DNA from: UBA4582 sp013204195
GTDB lineage: Bacteria; Pseudomonadota; Gammaproteobacteria; Pseudomonadales; Azotimanducaceae
DNA length: 64,000 nt
Assembly: GCA_963925735.1 (NCBI GenBank)
Contig: CAWUUH010000009.1
Coordinates: forward strand, 36,190 to 100,189
Direction: 5' to 3'
Shown: one piece after another, positions 17,231 to 25,490 of the stretch
Layout: every line of letters starts with the position of its first letter
How positions within the stretch are numbered: the stretch's first letter is position 1
Position numbers and translations under genes: made by a program
Notes under the pieces: model-generated
What the model was told of the DNA's origin: nothing
Databases searched by the model: none
The model's input: the letters and a program-made list of their open reading frames with translations, nothing else

Positions 17231-18577
17231 ATGAGCACCACAGACAAAAAAACGCTGGGACATAACAGGGTACCGAATGATCTCGAAAGCTATTGGATGC
17301 CCTTTTCCGCCAATCGAAAATTCAAGCAAGACCCGCGCTTTATCGTTTCCGCTCGCGGTATGTACTATACGGACAGCAACGACAAGCAAGTGATGGATGG
17401 GTCAGCTGGGCTATGGTGCGTCAACGCGGGCCACTATCGCGAGGAGATCAATCAGGCGATCGCCAAACAGCTAGAACAACTAGATTTTGCCCACAGCTTC
17501 AATGCTGGCCATCCACTGGCATTTGATTATGCCAGCCGTCTGGTGAAACATTTTCCGGACCCACTGAACCACGTGTTTTTCACCAACTCTGGTTCAGAAT
17601 CCGTCGACACCGCTCTGAAGATCGCCTTGTCATACCACAAACTCCGAGGCGAGGGTTCGCGGCAACGATTGATCGGACGCGAAAAGGGCTACCATGGCAT
17701 GGGCTTTGGCGGCATTTCCGTGGGTGGCCTGATGAAGAATCGCAGTTCATTCGGCATGCTGCTGCCGGGCACTGACCACCTTCGACATACCCTCGACATT
17801 GAGCGCAACGCTTTCTCCGCCGGGCTGCCCGCCCACGGAATCGAATTCGCTGACGACTTGACGAGATTGGTCGAACTCCATGGCGCCGACAATATTGCCG
17901 CCGTGATCGTCGAACCCATCGCTGGTGCGGCCGGGGTTATTCTGCCACCCCAAGGTTATCTGCAAAGGCTTCGAGAACTCTGCACCCAGCACGGTATTTT
18001 GTTGATTTTTGACGAGGTGATCACGGCCTTCGGCCGACTCGGTGCCAGCTGTGCTGCGAATCGTTTCGGTGTCGTACCCGACATTATGGCGACGGCTAAA
18101 GGCATCACGAATGCCACCGTACCTATGGGCGCCGTATTCGTCTCAGATGCGATCTTTGATACTTTTATGGGCGTTGAAGATCAGGGGATCGAGTTGAGTC
18201 ACGGCTATACATACTCGGGTCATCCGCTGGCTTGCGCGGCTGGCATGGCGACCTTGGACATTTACGAACGGGAAGGTCTGCTGGACCGTGCCGCTGGCCT
18301 TGAACAGCATTGGAACGAAAACGCCATGCGTCTACAAGGCCAACCGAATGTCATCGATGTCCGGTGCCATGCGCTAATCGGCGCGATCGAGCTAGCGCCA
18401 CGTCCCGGCGCGCCAATGGCCCGAGGCGCAGAAGTCGCCAAACGCTGTTATGAACTAGGACTGTGGAGCCGAAATATTGGCGATATGATTGTCATGTCTC
18501 CGCCACTGATCATCAGCGAAGCGGAGATCACTCGAATGTTTGATATTATCTGCAAAGCCGTGGCCGCCACGCCCTAG
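17231..18577 (+). CDS. Class III omega-amino acid:pyruvate aminotransferase
   Basis: A 448-residue PLP-dependent class III transaminase. The N-terminus (LESYWMPFSANRKFK) and GSAGLWCVNAGHYREEI are typical of beta-alanine:pyruvate aminotransferases. The cofactor region is LIFDEVITAFGRLG, and the Schiff-base lysine lies in MATAKGITNATVPMG. These enzymes move the amino group of beta-alanine or other omega-amino acids to pyruvate, giving malonate semialdehyde and alanine. GGAG lies nine bases before the ATG. No malonate-semialdehyde dehydrogenase is adjacent, so the donor is uncertain. Confidence 0.8.
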   Translation: MSTTDKKTLGHNRVPNDLESYWMPFSANRKFKQDPRFIVSARGMYYTDSNDKQVMDGSAGLWCVNAGHYREEINQAIAKQLEQLDFAHSFNAGHPLAFDYASRLVKHFPDPLNHVFFTNSGSESVDTALKIALSYHKLRGEGSRQRLIGREKGYHGMGFGGISVGGLMKNRSSFGMLLPGTDHLRHTLDIERNAFSAGLPAHGIEFADDLTRLVELHGADNIAAVIVEPIAGAAGVILPPQGYLQRLRELCTQHGILLIFDEVITAFGRLGASCAANRFGVVPDIMATAKGITNATVPMGAVFVSDAIFDTFMGVEDQGIELSHGYTYSGHPLACAAGMATLDIYEREGLLDRAAGLEQHWNENAMRLQGQPNVIDVRCHALIGAIELAPRPGAPMARGAEVAKRCYELGLWSRNIGDMIVMSPPLIISEAEITRMFDIICKAVAATP

Positions 18578-18720
18578 CCTCAGGGCTAGGCAACAGATTA
18601 CAGATTCAAGGATTACCATGTACACGGCTTGGCTGGTCGACTCAGCCGCACAACCGCGGTCTGATCGTGGCCAAGCCTGCAACTCTAAGGCGTTACCGCC
18701 TTTCAATCAGGATAAGTACT

Positions 18721-19503
18721 ATGAAATTAAACGACAAAATCGCCATCGTCACCGGCGCTGGCAGTGGTATCGGCCGTGCCATGGCGAAAAGATTTATCAA
18801 AGAAGGGGCGCGCCAAGTCATTATCGCCGATCTGCACGCTGATAGTCTGGCTTCACTGGCAAACGAGATTGGCGCCAGAGCGATCAAGACCGATGTCGCC
18901 AACGAACAGGAAGTCATCAACTTGATCCGCACTGTCGAACAGGATTATGGCCAGATTGACTTGCTCTGTAACAACGCCGGTATCGGTGTCGGTGGTGGCC
19001 CAGAAACGCCCAACGAGGATTGGCAGCGAATCTGGGAGATCAACGTCATGGCGCATATCTATGCCACCCGCGCGGCACTGCCGAACATGCTCCAACGGGG
19101 AGAAGGCTATATTTTGAATACAGCCTCTGCTGCGGGTCTGCTCACCCAGATCGGCTCTGCGCCCTATGCCGTGACTAAACATGCGGCCGTGGCCTATGCC
19201 GAGTGGTTGGCAGTGACTTATGGAGACCGCGGCATCAAAGTCTCGGCGCTGTGCCCACAAGCGGTCAGAACGGCCATGACGGCGAACATCGAAGGCGGCG
19301 GCGTAGCCGGCGTAGACGGCATGATGGAACCCGAAGAGTTGTGCGATAGCGTGATTGACACCCTGAATGCCGAAACCTTTCTGGTCTTACCTCATAAAGA
19401 AGTATTAACTTACATGCAGCGCAAAACAGCAGACTACGATCGTTGGATCAAAGGCATGATGCGTCTGCAGGCAGCCTATGGTGTAGATTCCTTTCCTGAT
19501 TGA
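18721..19503 (+). CDS. Short-chain dehydrogenase/reductase
   Basis: A 260-residue SDR. The cofactor motif is VTGAGSGIGRA, followed by LCNNAGIGVGGG, and the catalytic residues are a serine in NTASAAG and YxxxK in YAVTKHA. D36 or thereabouts (IIADLHA) suggests NAD preference. The ATG at 18721 has AGGA eight bases upstream; a longer upstream reading is unlikely. A short hairpin (AAGGCG/CGCCTT around 18688-18704) precedes it. The substrate cannot be told from the sequence. It precedes metA, which has its own promoter. Confidence 0.8.
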   Translation: MKLNDKIAIVTGAGSGIGRAMAKRFIKEGARQVIIADLHADSLASLANEIGARAIKTDVANEQEVINLIRTVEQDYGQIDLLCNNAGIGVGGGPETPNEDWQRIWEINVMAHIYATRAALPNMLQRGEGYILNTASAAGLLTQIGSAPYAVTKHAAVAYAEWLAVTYGDRGIKVSALCPQAVRTAMTANIEGGGVAGVDGMMEPEELCDSVIDTLNAETFLVLPHKEVLTYMQRKTADYDRWIKGMMRLQAAYGVDSFPD

Positions 19504-19527
19504 TATCCCGCTGTAAACACCTATAAT
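19500..19527 (+). promoter_or_regulatory. Sigma-70 promoter for metA
   Basis: TTGATA (19500-19505), a 16-base spacer and a perfect TATAAT (19522-19527). Transcription would start near 19534 and give a leader of about 119 bases before the metA ATG. The -35 overlaps the stop codon of the upstream SDR gene. Confidence 0.65.
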
Positions 19528-19544
19528 AACCTCCATAAGAATAC

Positions 19545-19597
19545 AGCGCCGATTTGAGTTCAGCTTGCGGGCGCTATAAAAATACTGCTAAAGAGTA
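19545..19597 (+). promoter_or_regulatory. SAM-II-like riboswitch aptamer in the metA leader
   Basis: The leader matches the SAM-II layout as I know it from metA/metX leaders. A six-pair P1 is formed by AGCGCC (19545-19550) and GGCGCT (19570-19575). The loop begins with GATTT (19551-19555) and ends with CTTGC (19564-19568). An A-rich stretch (TATAAAAA) follows P1, then GCTAAA at 19587-19592, both hallmarks of the family. A pseudoknot is possible between GTTC (19558-19561) and GAGT (19593-19596), with AG/CT beside it. An alternative hairpin ATACT/AGTAT (19582-19598) covers the same GCTAAA. SAM-II binds S-adenosylmethionine and lowers expression. No covariance search was possible. Confidence 0.72.
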
Positions 19598-19599
19598 TC

Positions 19600-19638
19600 A
19601 AACCTGCTTTAGCGCTAATGCTGAGCAGGTTTTTTTTT
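19600..19638 (+). terminator. Intrinsic terminator between the aptamer and metA
   Basis: A nine-pair stem AAACCTGCT (19600-19608) with AGCAGGTTT (19624-19632), then an uninterrupted T run to 19638. It stands two bases after the aptamer and just before the GAGGA ribosome site of metA. Being inside the metA leader, it fits transcription attenuation. A role as terminator of the SDR gene is also possible. Confidence 0.8.
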
Positions 19639-19652
19639 GAGGACGAACAACC

Positions 19653-20603
19653 ATGCCATTGCGGATTCCGGACAATCTACCCGCGTCACAAGTACTCGAG
19701 CTGGAAAATATATTTTGCATTTCTGACGCTCAGGCTCAACATCAAGACATCAGGCCGCAGAAAATACTGCTGTTGAATTTGATGCCGAAGAAAATCGACA
19801 CGGAAATACATCTGCTGCGCATGCTATCGAATACACCCTTGCAGGTGGAAGTCGACTTGATGCGAATCTCTGATAAACCGTCAAAGAACACGCCTGCCGC
19901 TCATATGGATGCATTTTATAAAGACTTCAGTGCGATCCGTAGCAACAAGTATGACGGCATGATCATTACCGGCGCACCCTTGGGCCAGGTGCCTTTCGAG
20001 GATGTCTATTTCTGGCCGGAGATGACTGAGATTATGGATTGGACGCTGACCAACGTCACGTCAGTCATGTATCTTTGTTGGGGCGTACAGGCCGCCATGT
20101 ACCACCTCTACGGCATCGACAAAGTCGTGTTGCCGAAGAAGCTGTCCGGTGTTTACCCTCACCATCTGGTCAAACCCTTTTCACCCATCGTCAGGGGCTT
20201 TGACGACACCTTTGACGCACCGCACTCGCGTTATGCGGAGGTGCCCATGAGTGCTATCCAGCAAATCCCCGAGCTCGAGATTATTGCCGCCTCTGAGATC
20301 GCCGGCGCTTATATCATCGCAAGTTCCGATGGTCGCCAGTTGTTTGTCACGGGGCATTCGGAGTACGAACCTCTGTGCCTGAAAGACGAGTATGAGCGCG
20401 ATCTGGCAGCCGGTCATGAGCCGGCAATACCAGAACACTATTTCCCCAACGACGACCCGGCTCTGGCACCTATCGTCAACTGGAAAAGCCACGGCAGTCT
20501 GCTGTTCTCCAACTGGCTCAACTATTATGTTTACCAGTTAACGCCCTTCGATATGGATAGGATCGGCGAGCAGCTCGGCGAGACCAAAATGACCCTCGCC
20601 TGA
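19653..20603 (+). CDS. metA: Homoserine O-succinyltransferase
   Basis: A 316-residue MetA, the first committed enzyme of methionine synthesis. The acyl-accepting cysteine is C142 in VMYLCWGVQAA, and the HSEYE and KLSGVYPHH stretches are family signatures. Residue 111, which decides the acyl donor in this family, is glycine (GAPLG), as in E. coli, so succinyl-CoA is predicted; acetyl-CoA users have glutamate there. A GAGGA ribosome site lies nine bases before the ATG. The promoter, SAM-II-like aptamer and terminator upstream suggest feedback by S-adenosylmethionine. Confidence 0.93.
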   Translation: MPLRIPDNLPASQVLELENIFCISDAQAQHQDIRPQKILLLNLMPKKIDTEIHLLRMLSNTPLQVEVDLMRISDKPSKNTPAAHMDAFYKDFSAIRSNKYDGMIITGAPLGQVPFEDVYFWPEMTEIMDWTLTNVTSVMYLCWGVQAAMYHLYGIDKVVLPKKLSGVYPHHLVKPFSPIVRGFDDTFDAPHSRYAEVPMSAIQQIPELEIIAASEIAGAYIIASSDGRQLFVTGHSEYEPLCLKDEYERDLAAGHEPAIPEHYFPNDDPALAPIVNWKSHGSLLFSNWLNYYVYQLTPFDMDRIGEQLGETKMTLA

Positions 20604-20642
20604 GGCAAACCTGAAGCGCGTCTGGTCTTTTGCCAAGCCCCG

Positions 20643-21464
20643 CTAGCCAACCAGTTCGGCGGGTTGCAATGCATAGTCTGTCATCATGTCTGCGGCGTAC
20701 GTGATCTTGCCCGTCATTTCATGAGGATCACCGTGGACCAGGCGCAGGCAAGCCTCAGCCATATGCTCTACAGGAGTGATGCGATCCTCTGGGGTCTCAT
20801 CGGTCACCAGCTTGTGATGTAAAACACCAGGCGTAGCTACCAGACCGGGTGAAATTACATTAACCCCAATATTATCGCCATAAACCTCAGACGCCAGCCC
20901 GGTGGTAAAGCGTTCCAAAGCCGCTTTACACATGCCATAGACAGTGCTTCCGCGACCCACTAAAGTCTTGTCAGGGTGCAAGGCAGCATGGGAAGAGATA
21001 TTCAGAATCCAGCCCGACTTTCGGCTACGCATGCTTGGCAATATCAGCTGGGCAAGATGTAATGGCGCATAAACCTGCACTTCCAACATCAGGTCAAAGT
21101 GCTTCTTGTGGAACTTTTCCACTGGCGTGAAATAGGTGACAGCCGCATTATTCACCAGGATATCCACTGGACCAAAGACCGCTTGCGTTTCTGCGATCAG
21201 GTTTTGGCGGTGCTCTGCGAGGGACAAGTCGCAACGAATCGCGTGAGCCTCACCGCCCGCCGCCTGAATGCGCCGGACCACGGAGTTGATACTACCGGGC
21301 AAGACGTGCTCGCCCTCCTCTACTGTACGCGCCGAGACGACAACTTTTGCTCCCTCCATGGCATAGCGAATGGCAATCGCTTCACCGATACCCCGACTGG
21401 CACCGGTAATGATAGCCACTCGCCCGGCTAGCAATCCCTTAGTATTTACTGTCGCTTGTGTCAT
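20643..21464 (-). CDS. Short-chain dehydrogenase/reductase
   Basis: A 273-residue SDR with cofactor motif IITGASRGIGEAI, NNAAVTYF, a catalytic serine in LNISSHAAL and YGMCK as the YxxxK element. The arginine after the second strand (VSARTVEEG) suggests NADPH. A good ribosome site (GGAGAGG) precedes the ATG. It stands alone, convergent with metA. The sequence resembles SDRs of lipid or steroid-like metabolism in marine gammas, but the substrate is unknown. Confidence 0.8.
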   Translation of the reverse strand: MTQATVNTKGLLAGRVAIITGASRGIGEAIAIRYAMEGAKVVVSARTVEEGEHVLPGSINSVVRRIQAAGGEAHAIRCDLSLAEHRQNLIAETQAVFGPVDILVNNAAVTYFTPVEKFHKKHFDLMLEVQVYAPLHLAQLILPSMRSRKSGWILNISSHAALHPDKTLVGRGSTVYGMCKAALERFTTGLASEVYGDNIGVNVISPGLVATPGVLHHKLVTDETPEDRITPVEHMAEACLRLVHGDPHEMTGKITYAADMMTDYALQPAELVG

Positions 21465-21677
21465 CTCTGCCTCTCCTGGATCTAGCTGTGTTGCAAGATT
21501 TTGCTCTGGGCTGAGTTAACCTCAGCGAGACCTGACTATAAACCAGGCTGGCGGCTCGGCGCAAAGGCTGCCACGGTAAACGTACAGCATTGGCTTACGC
21601 GCTCTACGGTCAATCACCCTTGGTCATCAGCTTATCGAGGCGCCATATTGCTGACTCCAACAGGGGGCAGCCTCGTC

Positions 21678-21815
21678 ATGCAAGATCACGGTACCGCAAC
21701 AGGGAGACCGCAGCACAGTCAATTGTCCTGCACCGACGCAGGCATCTGCAGGATTTTCATTGGGCTATATACTGGGCCATACGACGGTCAGTCATTATCC
21801 TGGTACGGGCGGTGA
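21678..21815 (+). CDS. Candidate 45-residue peptide upstream of the exporter genes
   Basis: A short open frame with AGGGGG ten bases before its ATG and a stop that overlaps the HlyD start (TGATG at 21813-21817). The same TGATG coupling joins HlyD to the ABC exporter. The predicted peptide has two cysteines (SCTDAGICRIFIG) and an aromatic C-terminus (DGQSLSWYGR). It has no double-glycine leader, so it is not an obvious C39 substrate. It could be a leader peptide that couples translation, a cargo of unusual type, or chance. Confidence 0.25.
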   Translation: MQDHGTATGRPQHSQLSCTDAGICRIFIGLYTGPYDGQSLSWYGR

Positions 21816-23161
21816 TGGTTGACACTTCTCGCCAGCCTGACGGTGTTGACTTGGCCGCGGGCGCTGACATGGCCGCGGGCGCTGGTTCGGCCGCGGGCGC
21901 TGGTCAGCGCGCTCACACTGAACCGCTGTTTACGGCCAAATCTTTACTATTTCGCCAACAACAGAATATCGGCCAAGCACGTTTGATTGGTCCGCCTCAC
22001 CTCACCACGATCGTTATTTTGCTGACCGTTATTTTGGTCACCGCAATGATCTTTCTTACCCGTTTTGATTACGTCCGCAAGCAAAGCGTACCCGGTTTTC
22101 TCGAATACAGCGTGACGACCAAACGTCTTTACCCTGAACGTTCTGGCAAAATAGAGCGGCTCAATGTCCGGCCCGGTGATGTCGTCACTGCAGGTCAGAT
22201 ATTGGCGGTTGTCAGCTCGGACCTACCCCAACAAATTGAATATGGTAGGAATGCGATAGCTGACTTCGAACGGCTGATTACTCACCAGCATCAAGCTCGT
22301 GACGACTTCACTGCAAACAATAGAATTTTAATGAAGAAAATGCAGGCGCAAATTGATGCGCTGACAACTGCAGGCAAGCTGCAGCAAGAGATGATTAATA
22401 TTCAGCAATTAAAGGAAGATCAGGCTGCGAAGATCCGCAAAGCATCACTGGCACTGTTACAAGCGGGCCAGATTTCACCATTAAACTTTAGTGAGCGCGA
22501 GGAACGTTGGCATTCGATCCGGCAGGCCACCACCGAATTAAGGTCGAAGTTGGCGAATTTACAGGCGCAGCAGACCCAGTTGCAGATTACCGTCGCCAAC
22601 AACGCGGTTACTCAGCGAGTCGGACTGTTGCCTATGAATGCCGAAATTGTTCGTCTTGAGCAGAGCCGCAACAATTACCAAAGGGAGATACGCCAGGAAC
22701 TGATCGCCCCACTCGACGGTCGTATCGCAACGCTGTTGCACGAACTCGGCGAACATGTCTCACCGGACATGCCGATTCTCACCCTCGAGCCCAATACTGG
22801 CATCCTCCAGGCCAAATTGATGATTGCGAGTCACGCTATCGGGTTTATACGCCCCGGGCAGGCGGTTAACTTGCTGTATGACGCTTTTCCACATCAGCAA
22901 TTCGGAAGCTACCCAGGCCAGGTCATTGATGTCTCGCGCCACCCGTTAACGGCACTCGACCAGACCCGCCTGCCACGGGGAGCACCACCCGTGTATCTGG
23001 CGACGATTAGCCTCAATGAGCATCACATCAGCGCCTACGGCAAGGCCATACGTCTGCGCGAAGGTATGACACTCAAAGCCGACATTCTGCTTGAATCACG
23101 CAGTTTGATCGCCTGGCTGTTTGAGCCGCTGTTCATTATGCGTGGCCGAGGTAGTTCCTGA
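21815..23161 (+). CDS. HlyD-family membrane fusion protein of a peptide exporter
   Basis: A 448-residue adaptor. A cytoplasmic N-tail of about 65 residues contains three AAGA[DG]x repeats, then one membrane helix (TIVILLTVILVTAMIFL), a biotinyl-lipoyl half (SGKIERLNVRPGDVV), a long coiled-coil region (about 160-300), the second lipoyl half (IAPLDGRIATLLHELGE) and a beta-barrel part. It links the ABC exporter to an outer-membrane channel such as TolC, which is not encoded here. I chose the ATG at 21815; longer upstream readings are basic and unlike the family. The stop overlaps the exporter start. Confidence 0.82.
   Translation: MVDTSRQPDGVDLAAGADMAAGAGSAAGAGQRAHTEPLFTAKSLLFRQQQNIGQARLIGPPHLTTIVILLTVILVTAMIFLTRFDYVRKQSVPGFLEYSVTTKRLYPERSGKIERLNVRPGDVVTAGQILAVVSSDLPQQIEYGRNAIADFERLITHQHQARDDFTANNRILMKKMQAQIDALTTAGKLQQEMINIQQLKEDQAAKIRKASLALLQAGQISPLNFSEREERWHSIRQATTELRSKLANLQAQQTQLQITVANNAVTQRVGLLPMNAEIVRLEQSRNNYQREIRQELIAPLDGRIATLLHELGEHVSPDMPILTLEPNTGILQAKLMIASHAIGFIRPGQAVNLLYDAFPHQQFGSYPGQVIDVSRHPLTALDQTRLPRGAPPVYLATISLNEHHISAYGKAIRLREGMTLKADILLESRSLIAWLFEPLFIMRGRGSS
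21853..21906 (+). repeat. Three 18-bp tandem repeats in the HlyD N-tail
   Basis: Units at 21853, 21871 and 21889 share GGCCGCGGGCGCTG and differ only in the last four bases. They encode the AAGADM/AAGAGS/AAGAGQ series. The unit length is a multiple of three, so copy-number changes keep the frame. Confidence 0.9.
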
Positions 23162-25269
23162 TGCAACTTCTCCGGACCTTGCATTTAGGCGGTCGTCGAC
23201 AATTGCCAATTGTGCTCCAGGCAGAATACTCAGAATGCAGCCTTGCCTGTCTCGCTATGGTCGCCGCCTACCATGGCCAGCAAGAAAGCTTATTGAGTTT
23301 GCGCGAACGCTTCCAGACCAGTCAACAAGGGGTCAATCTGCAGCACTTAATGAAGATGGCCAGTCGTTTCTGCTTGACTACCCGGGCACTGCGATGCGAG
23401 ATCGACGAAATTTATAAACTCGAGCTACCGGTGATTATTCACTGGGACTTCAACCACTTCGTGGTCGTCGCCCGAGCCAGCCGCACCAGCATCACGATTC
23501 ACGACCCAGCACTGGGACAGCGAAAGTATAGCTTGAGTGCTGCTGCCCACCACTTCACAGGTATTGCTCTGGAACTCTCCCCCGACGCGCAATTTAAAGC
23601 CAGCGACAGCCGTGCAAAGCTATCCTTAAGGCAGTTCTTGGGTAACTTACCAGGGATGGTACCCATACTCGCGCAGATTCTATTTTTATCCGTGATCTTG
23701 CAATTTGTCGCCCTGGCCAGCCCGTTCTACATGCAACTCGTCGTCGACGATGTATTGGTCAAACAGGATGTAGACCTGTTGATATTATTAGCCACCGGCT
23801 TTTTGGCGATCACCTTAATCTCGCTGATTACCCAAGCAATTCGCGGTTGGACGAGTATCTACCTAACGAACCAACTTTCCCTTAAGTTTGGTAGCCGCTT
23901 GTTTCACCGACTGCTGAGCCTCAAAGGCGATTATTTTATGAAACGCCACTTAGGTGATATCGTTTCACGCTTCACTTCTCTGCGACCGGTGCAGGAGTTT
24001 CTCACCAGTAGCGCCATCACGGTTTTATTAGACAGCGTCATGGCCTTAAGCACACTCACGATGATTCTAATCTACTCACCGTTATTGGCGGGTGTCGTGG
24101 TGCTGGCACTACTCCTGTACCTGGCGAGTCAAATGGCGTTCTACTTGCCCACAAGGGATAGGTCTCACGAACAGATCACAGCCAATGCCAAGCTTGATTC
24201 GAATTTCATGGAGTCCATTCGGTCCATCAACGCTATCAAGCGCTTTGGCGCCGAACAACAGCGCGAAAGTGAATGGCAAAACCGCTTCAATGAAGTGATC
24301 AACGCCAACATTCGTCTTAGCTGGCTGTCCTTGGCACGAGACGTTCTGAATAATGGTATCTCTGGCATATCACAGATACTCGTCATATTTTTGGGCGCCA
24401 AACAGGTTCTCAGTGGTCACATGAGTATCGGTATGCTGTACGCATTTATGGCTTATCGCAGCCATCTCGTCAGTGCTGCAACCTCACTGGTCAACGAGTT
24501 GATACGATTTTTGATGCTCTCATTACATCTTGAGCGTTTAAGCGATATCCAATTAGCCGCAACCGACACGCCGCGATCAATGCAAGCAGCACCGGCCATC
24601 AGCGGACGAATTCGACTCGACGGTGTGGGCTTTCGTCATACCGATGATCAACCCTGGATTCTGCAACATATCGAACTGGACATTCAACCCGCAGACCGCC
24701 TCTGTATTCTCGGGCCTTCTGGCTGCGGTAAATCAACCTTGCTGAATGTCATGCAAAATCTATTGCCCGCCACTCACGGAGAAATTTACATTGATGAACT
24801 ACCCCTAAGCGGCGCTGGTGGTCACGCACTAAGCACTCACAGCGCCAGCGTGATGCAAGGCGAGGCACTGCTATCTGGCAGTATCCAATCTAATATCGCG
24901 TTTAACGATCCTGAGTTCGACTATGAACGCGTCGAGTCGGCGGCCAGACTCGCAATGATTCATGACGATATCATGGCGATGGCCATGGGCTACGAGAGTC
25001 TGATTGGCGATATGGGTACAATTTTGTCTGCGGGACAGCAGAGCCGAGTTCTTATCGCTCGCGCCTTATATCATCGTCCCAAGATCTTGTTTCTCGACGA
25101 GTGCACGGCACACCTGGATGAAGCCACAGAAGCTCAGGTCATGCAGAGCATTATCGATCTGAAAATTACTTGTATCTTTGTTACCCATAATACTCGACTC
25201 GCTCGTCAGGCAACGGCTGTACTGCTTTTAACACCCAGCGGTTATCAGTTGGTCTCCGGCAATCCGTAA
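23161..25269 (+). CDS. Peptidase-containing ABC exporter (C39 peptidase, membrane domain, ATPase)
   Basis: A 702-residue bacteriocin/RiPP-type exporter. Residues 1-130 are a C39 peptidase with C26 in SECSLACLAM, H99 in DFNHFVVV, D115 in HDPALG and Q20 for the oxyanion hole, so it appears catalytically complete. A six-helix membrane domain spans about 165-440. The ATPase has Walker A GPSGCGKST, signature LSAGQQSR, Walker B ILFLDE and H-loop FVTHNT. Such proteins cut a leader after a double glycine and export the peptide. No cargo gene with a double-glycine leader is visible in the flanking gaps. Confidence 0.9.
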   Translation: MQLLRTLHLGGRRQLPIVLQAEYSECSLACLAMVAAYHGQQESLLSLRERFQTSQQGVNLQHLMKMASRFCLTTRALRCEIDEIYKLELPVIIHWDFNHFVVVARASRTSITIHDPALGQRKYSLSAAAHHFTGIALELSPDAQFKASDSRAKLSLRQFLGNLPGMVPILAQILFLSVILQFVALASPFYMQLVVDDVLVKQDVDLLILLATGFLAITLISLITQAIRGWTSIYLTNQLSLKFGSRLFHRLLSLKGDYFMKRHLGDIVSRFTSLRPVQEFLTSSAITVLLDSVMALSTLTMILIYSPLLAGVVVLALLLYLASQMAFYLPTRDRSHEQITANAKLDSNFMESIRSINAIKRFGAEQQRESEWQNRFNEVINANIRLSWLSLARDVLNNGISGISQILVIFLGAKQVLSGHMSIGMLYAFMAYRSHLVSAATSLVNELIRFLMLSLHLERLSDIQLAATDTPRSMQAAPAISGRIRLDGVGFRHTDDQPWILQHIELDIQPADRLCILGPSGCGKSTLLNVMQNLLPATHGEIYIDELPLSGAGGHALSTHSASVMQGEALLSGSIQSNIAFNDPEFDYERVESAARLAMIHDDIMAMAMGYESLIGDMGTILSAGQQSRVLIARALYHRPKILFLDECTAHLDEATEAQVMQSIIDLKITCIFVTHNTRLARQATAVLLLTPSGYQLVSGNP

Positions 25270-25490
25270 GCGATCATCAGAACATCAGATACCAGCCGTC
25301 GTCCCGCTAGGGGTCAATACCACATCTCGCGCACTGGCGTTGCGCAGACTCACTGGCTGGCAGAGTCGGCGGTGTTTGGTCACAATTCACACCAGTGCCC
25401 CGACGACTATTTATTCAGCATTGCATGAACAGCGATGACTCTCAGACCCTAGCATAGGTACAATATGAACAGGCTGATTGGAGATGCAAA

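Noticed and set aside
18571..18592. Hairpin CCTAGCC/GGCTAGG across the aminotransferase stop as a terminator.
   Set aside because: A stable stem but no T run follows, so intrinsic termination is not supported.
20604..20642. Terminator between metA and the convergent SDR (GGCAAA...TTTGCC).
   Set aside because: The inverted repeat is imperfect, with a long loop and no T tract, so I do not annotate it.
21501..21677. Longer reading of the 45-residue frame from a TTG start.
   Set aside because: No ribosome site and a composition that looks random; only the ATG at 21678 has a purine-rich site.
21590..21814. A 75-codon N-terminal extension of HlyD.
   Set aside because: The extension is rich in R and H, unlike any HlyD N-terminus, and the ATG at 21815 gives a normal adaptor.
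25270..25490. Cargo gene of the exporter downstream of the ABC gene.
   Set aside because: Both strands give only very short frames without a double-glycine leader.
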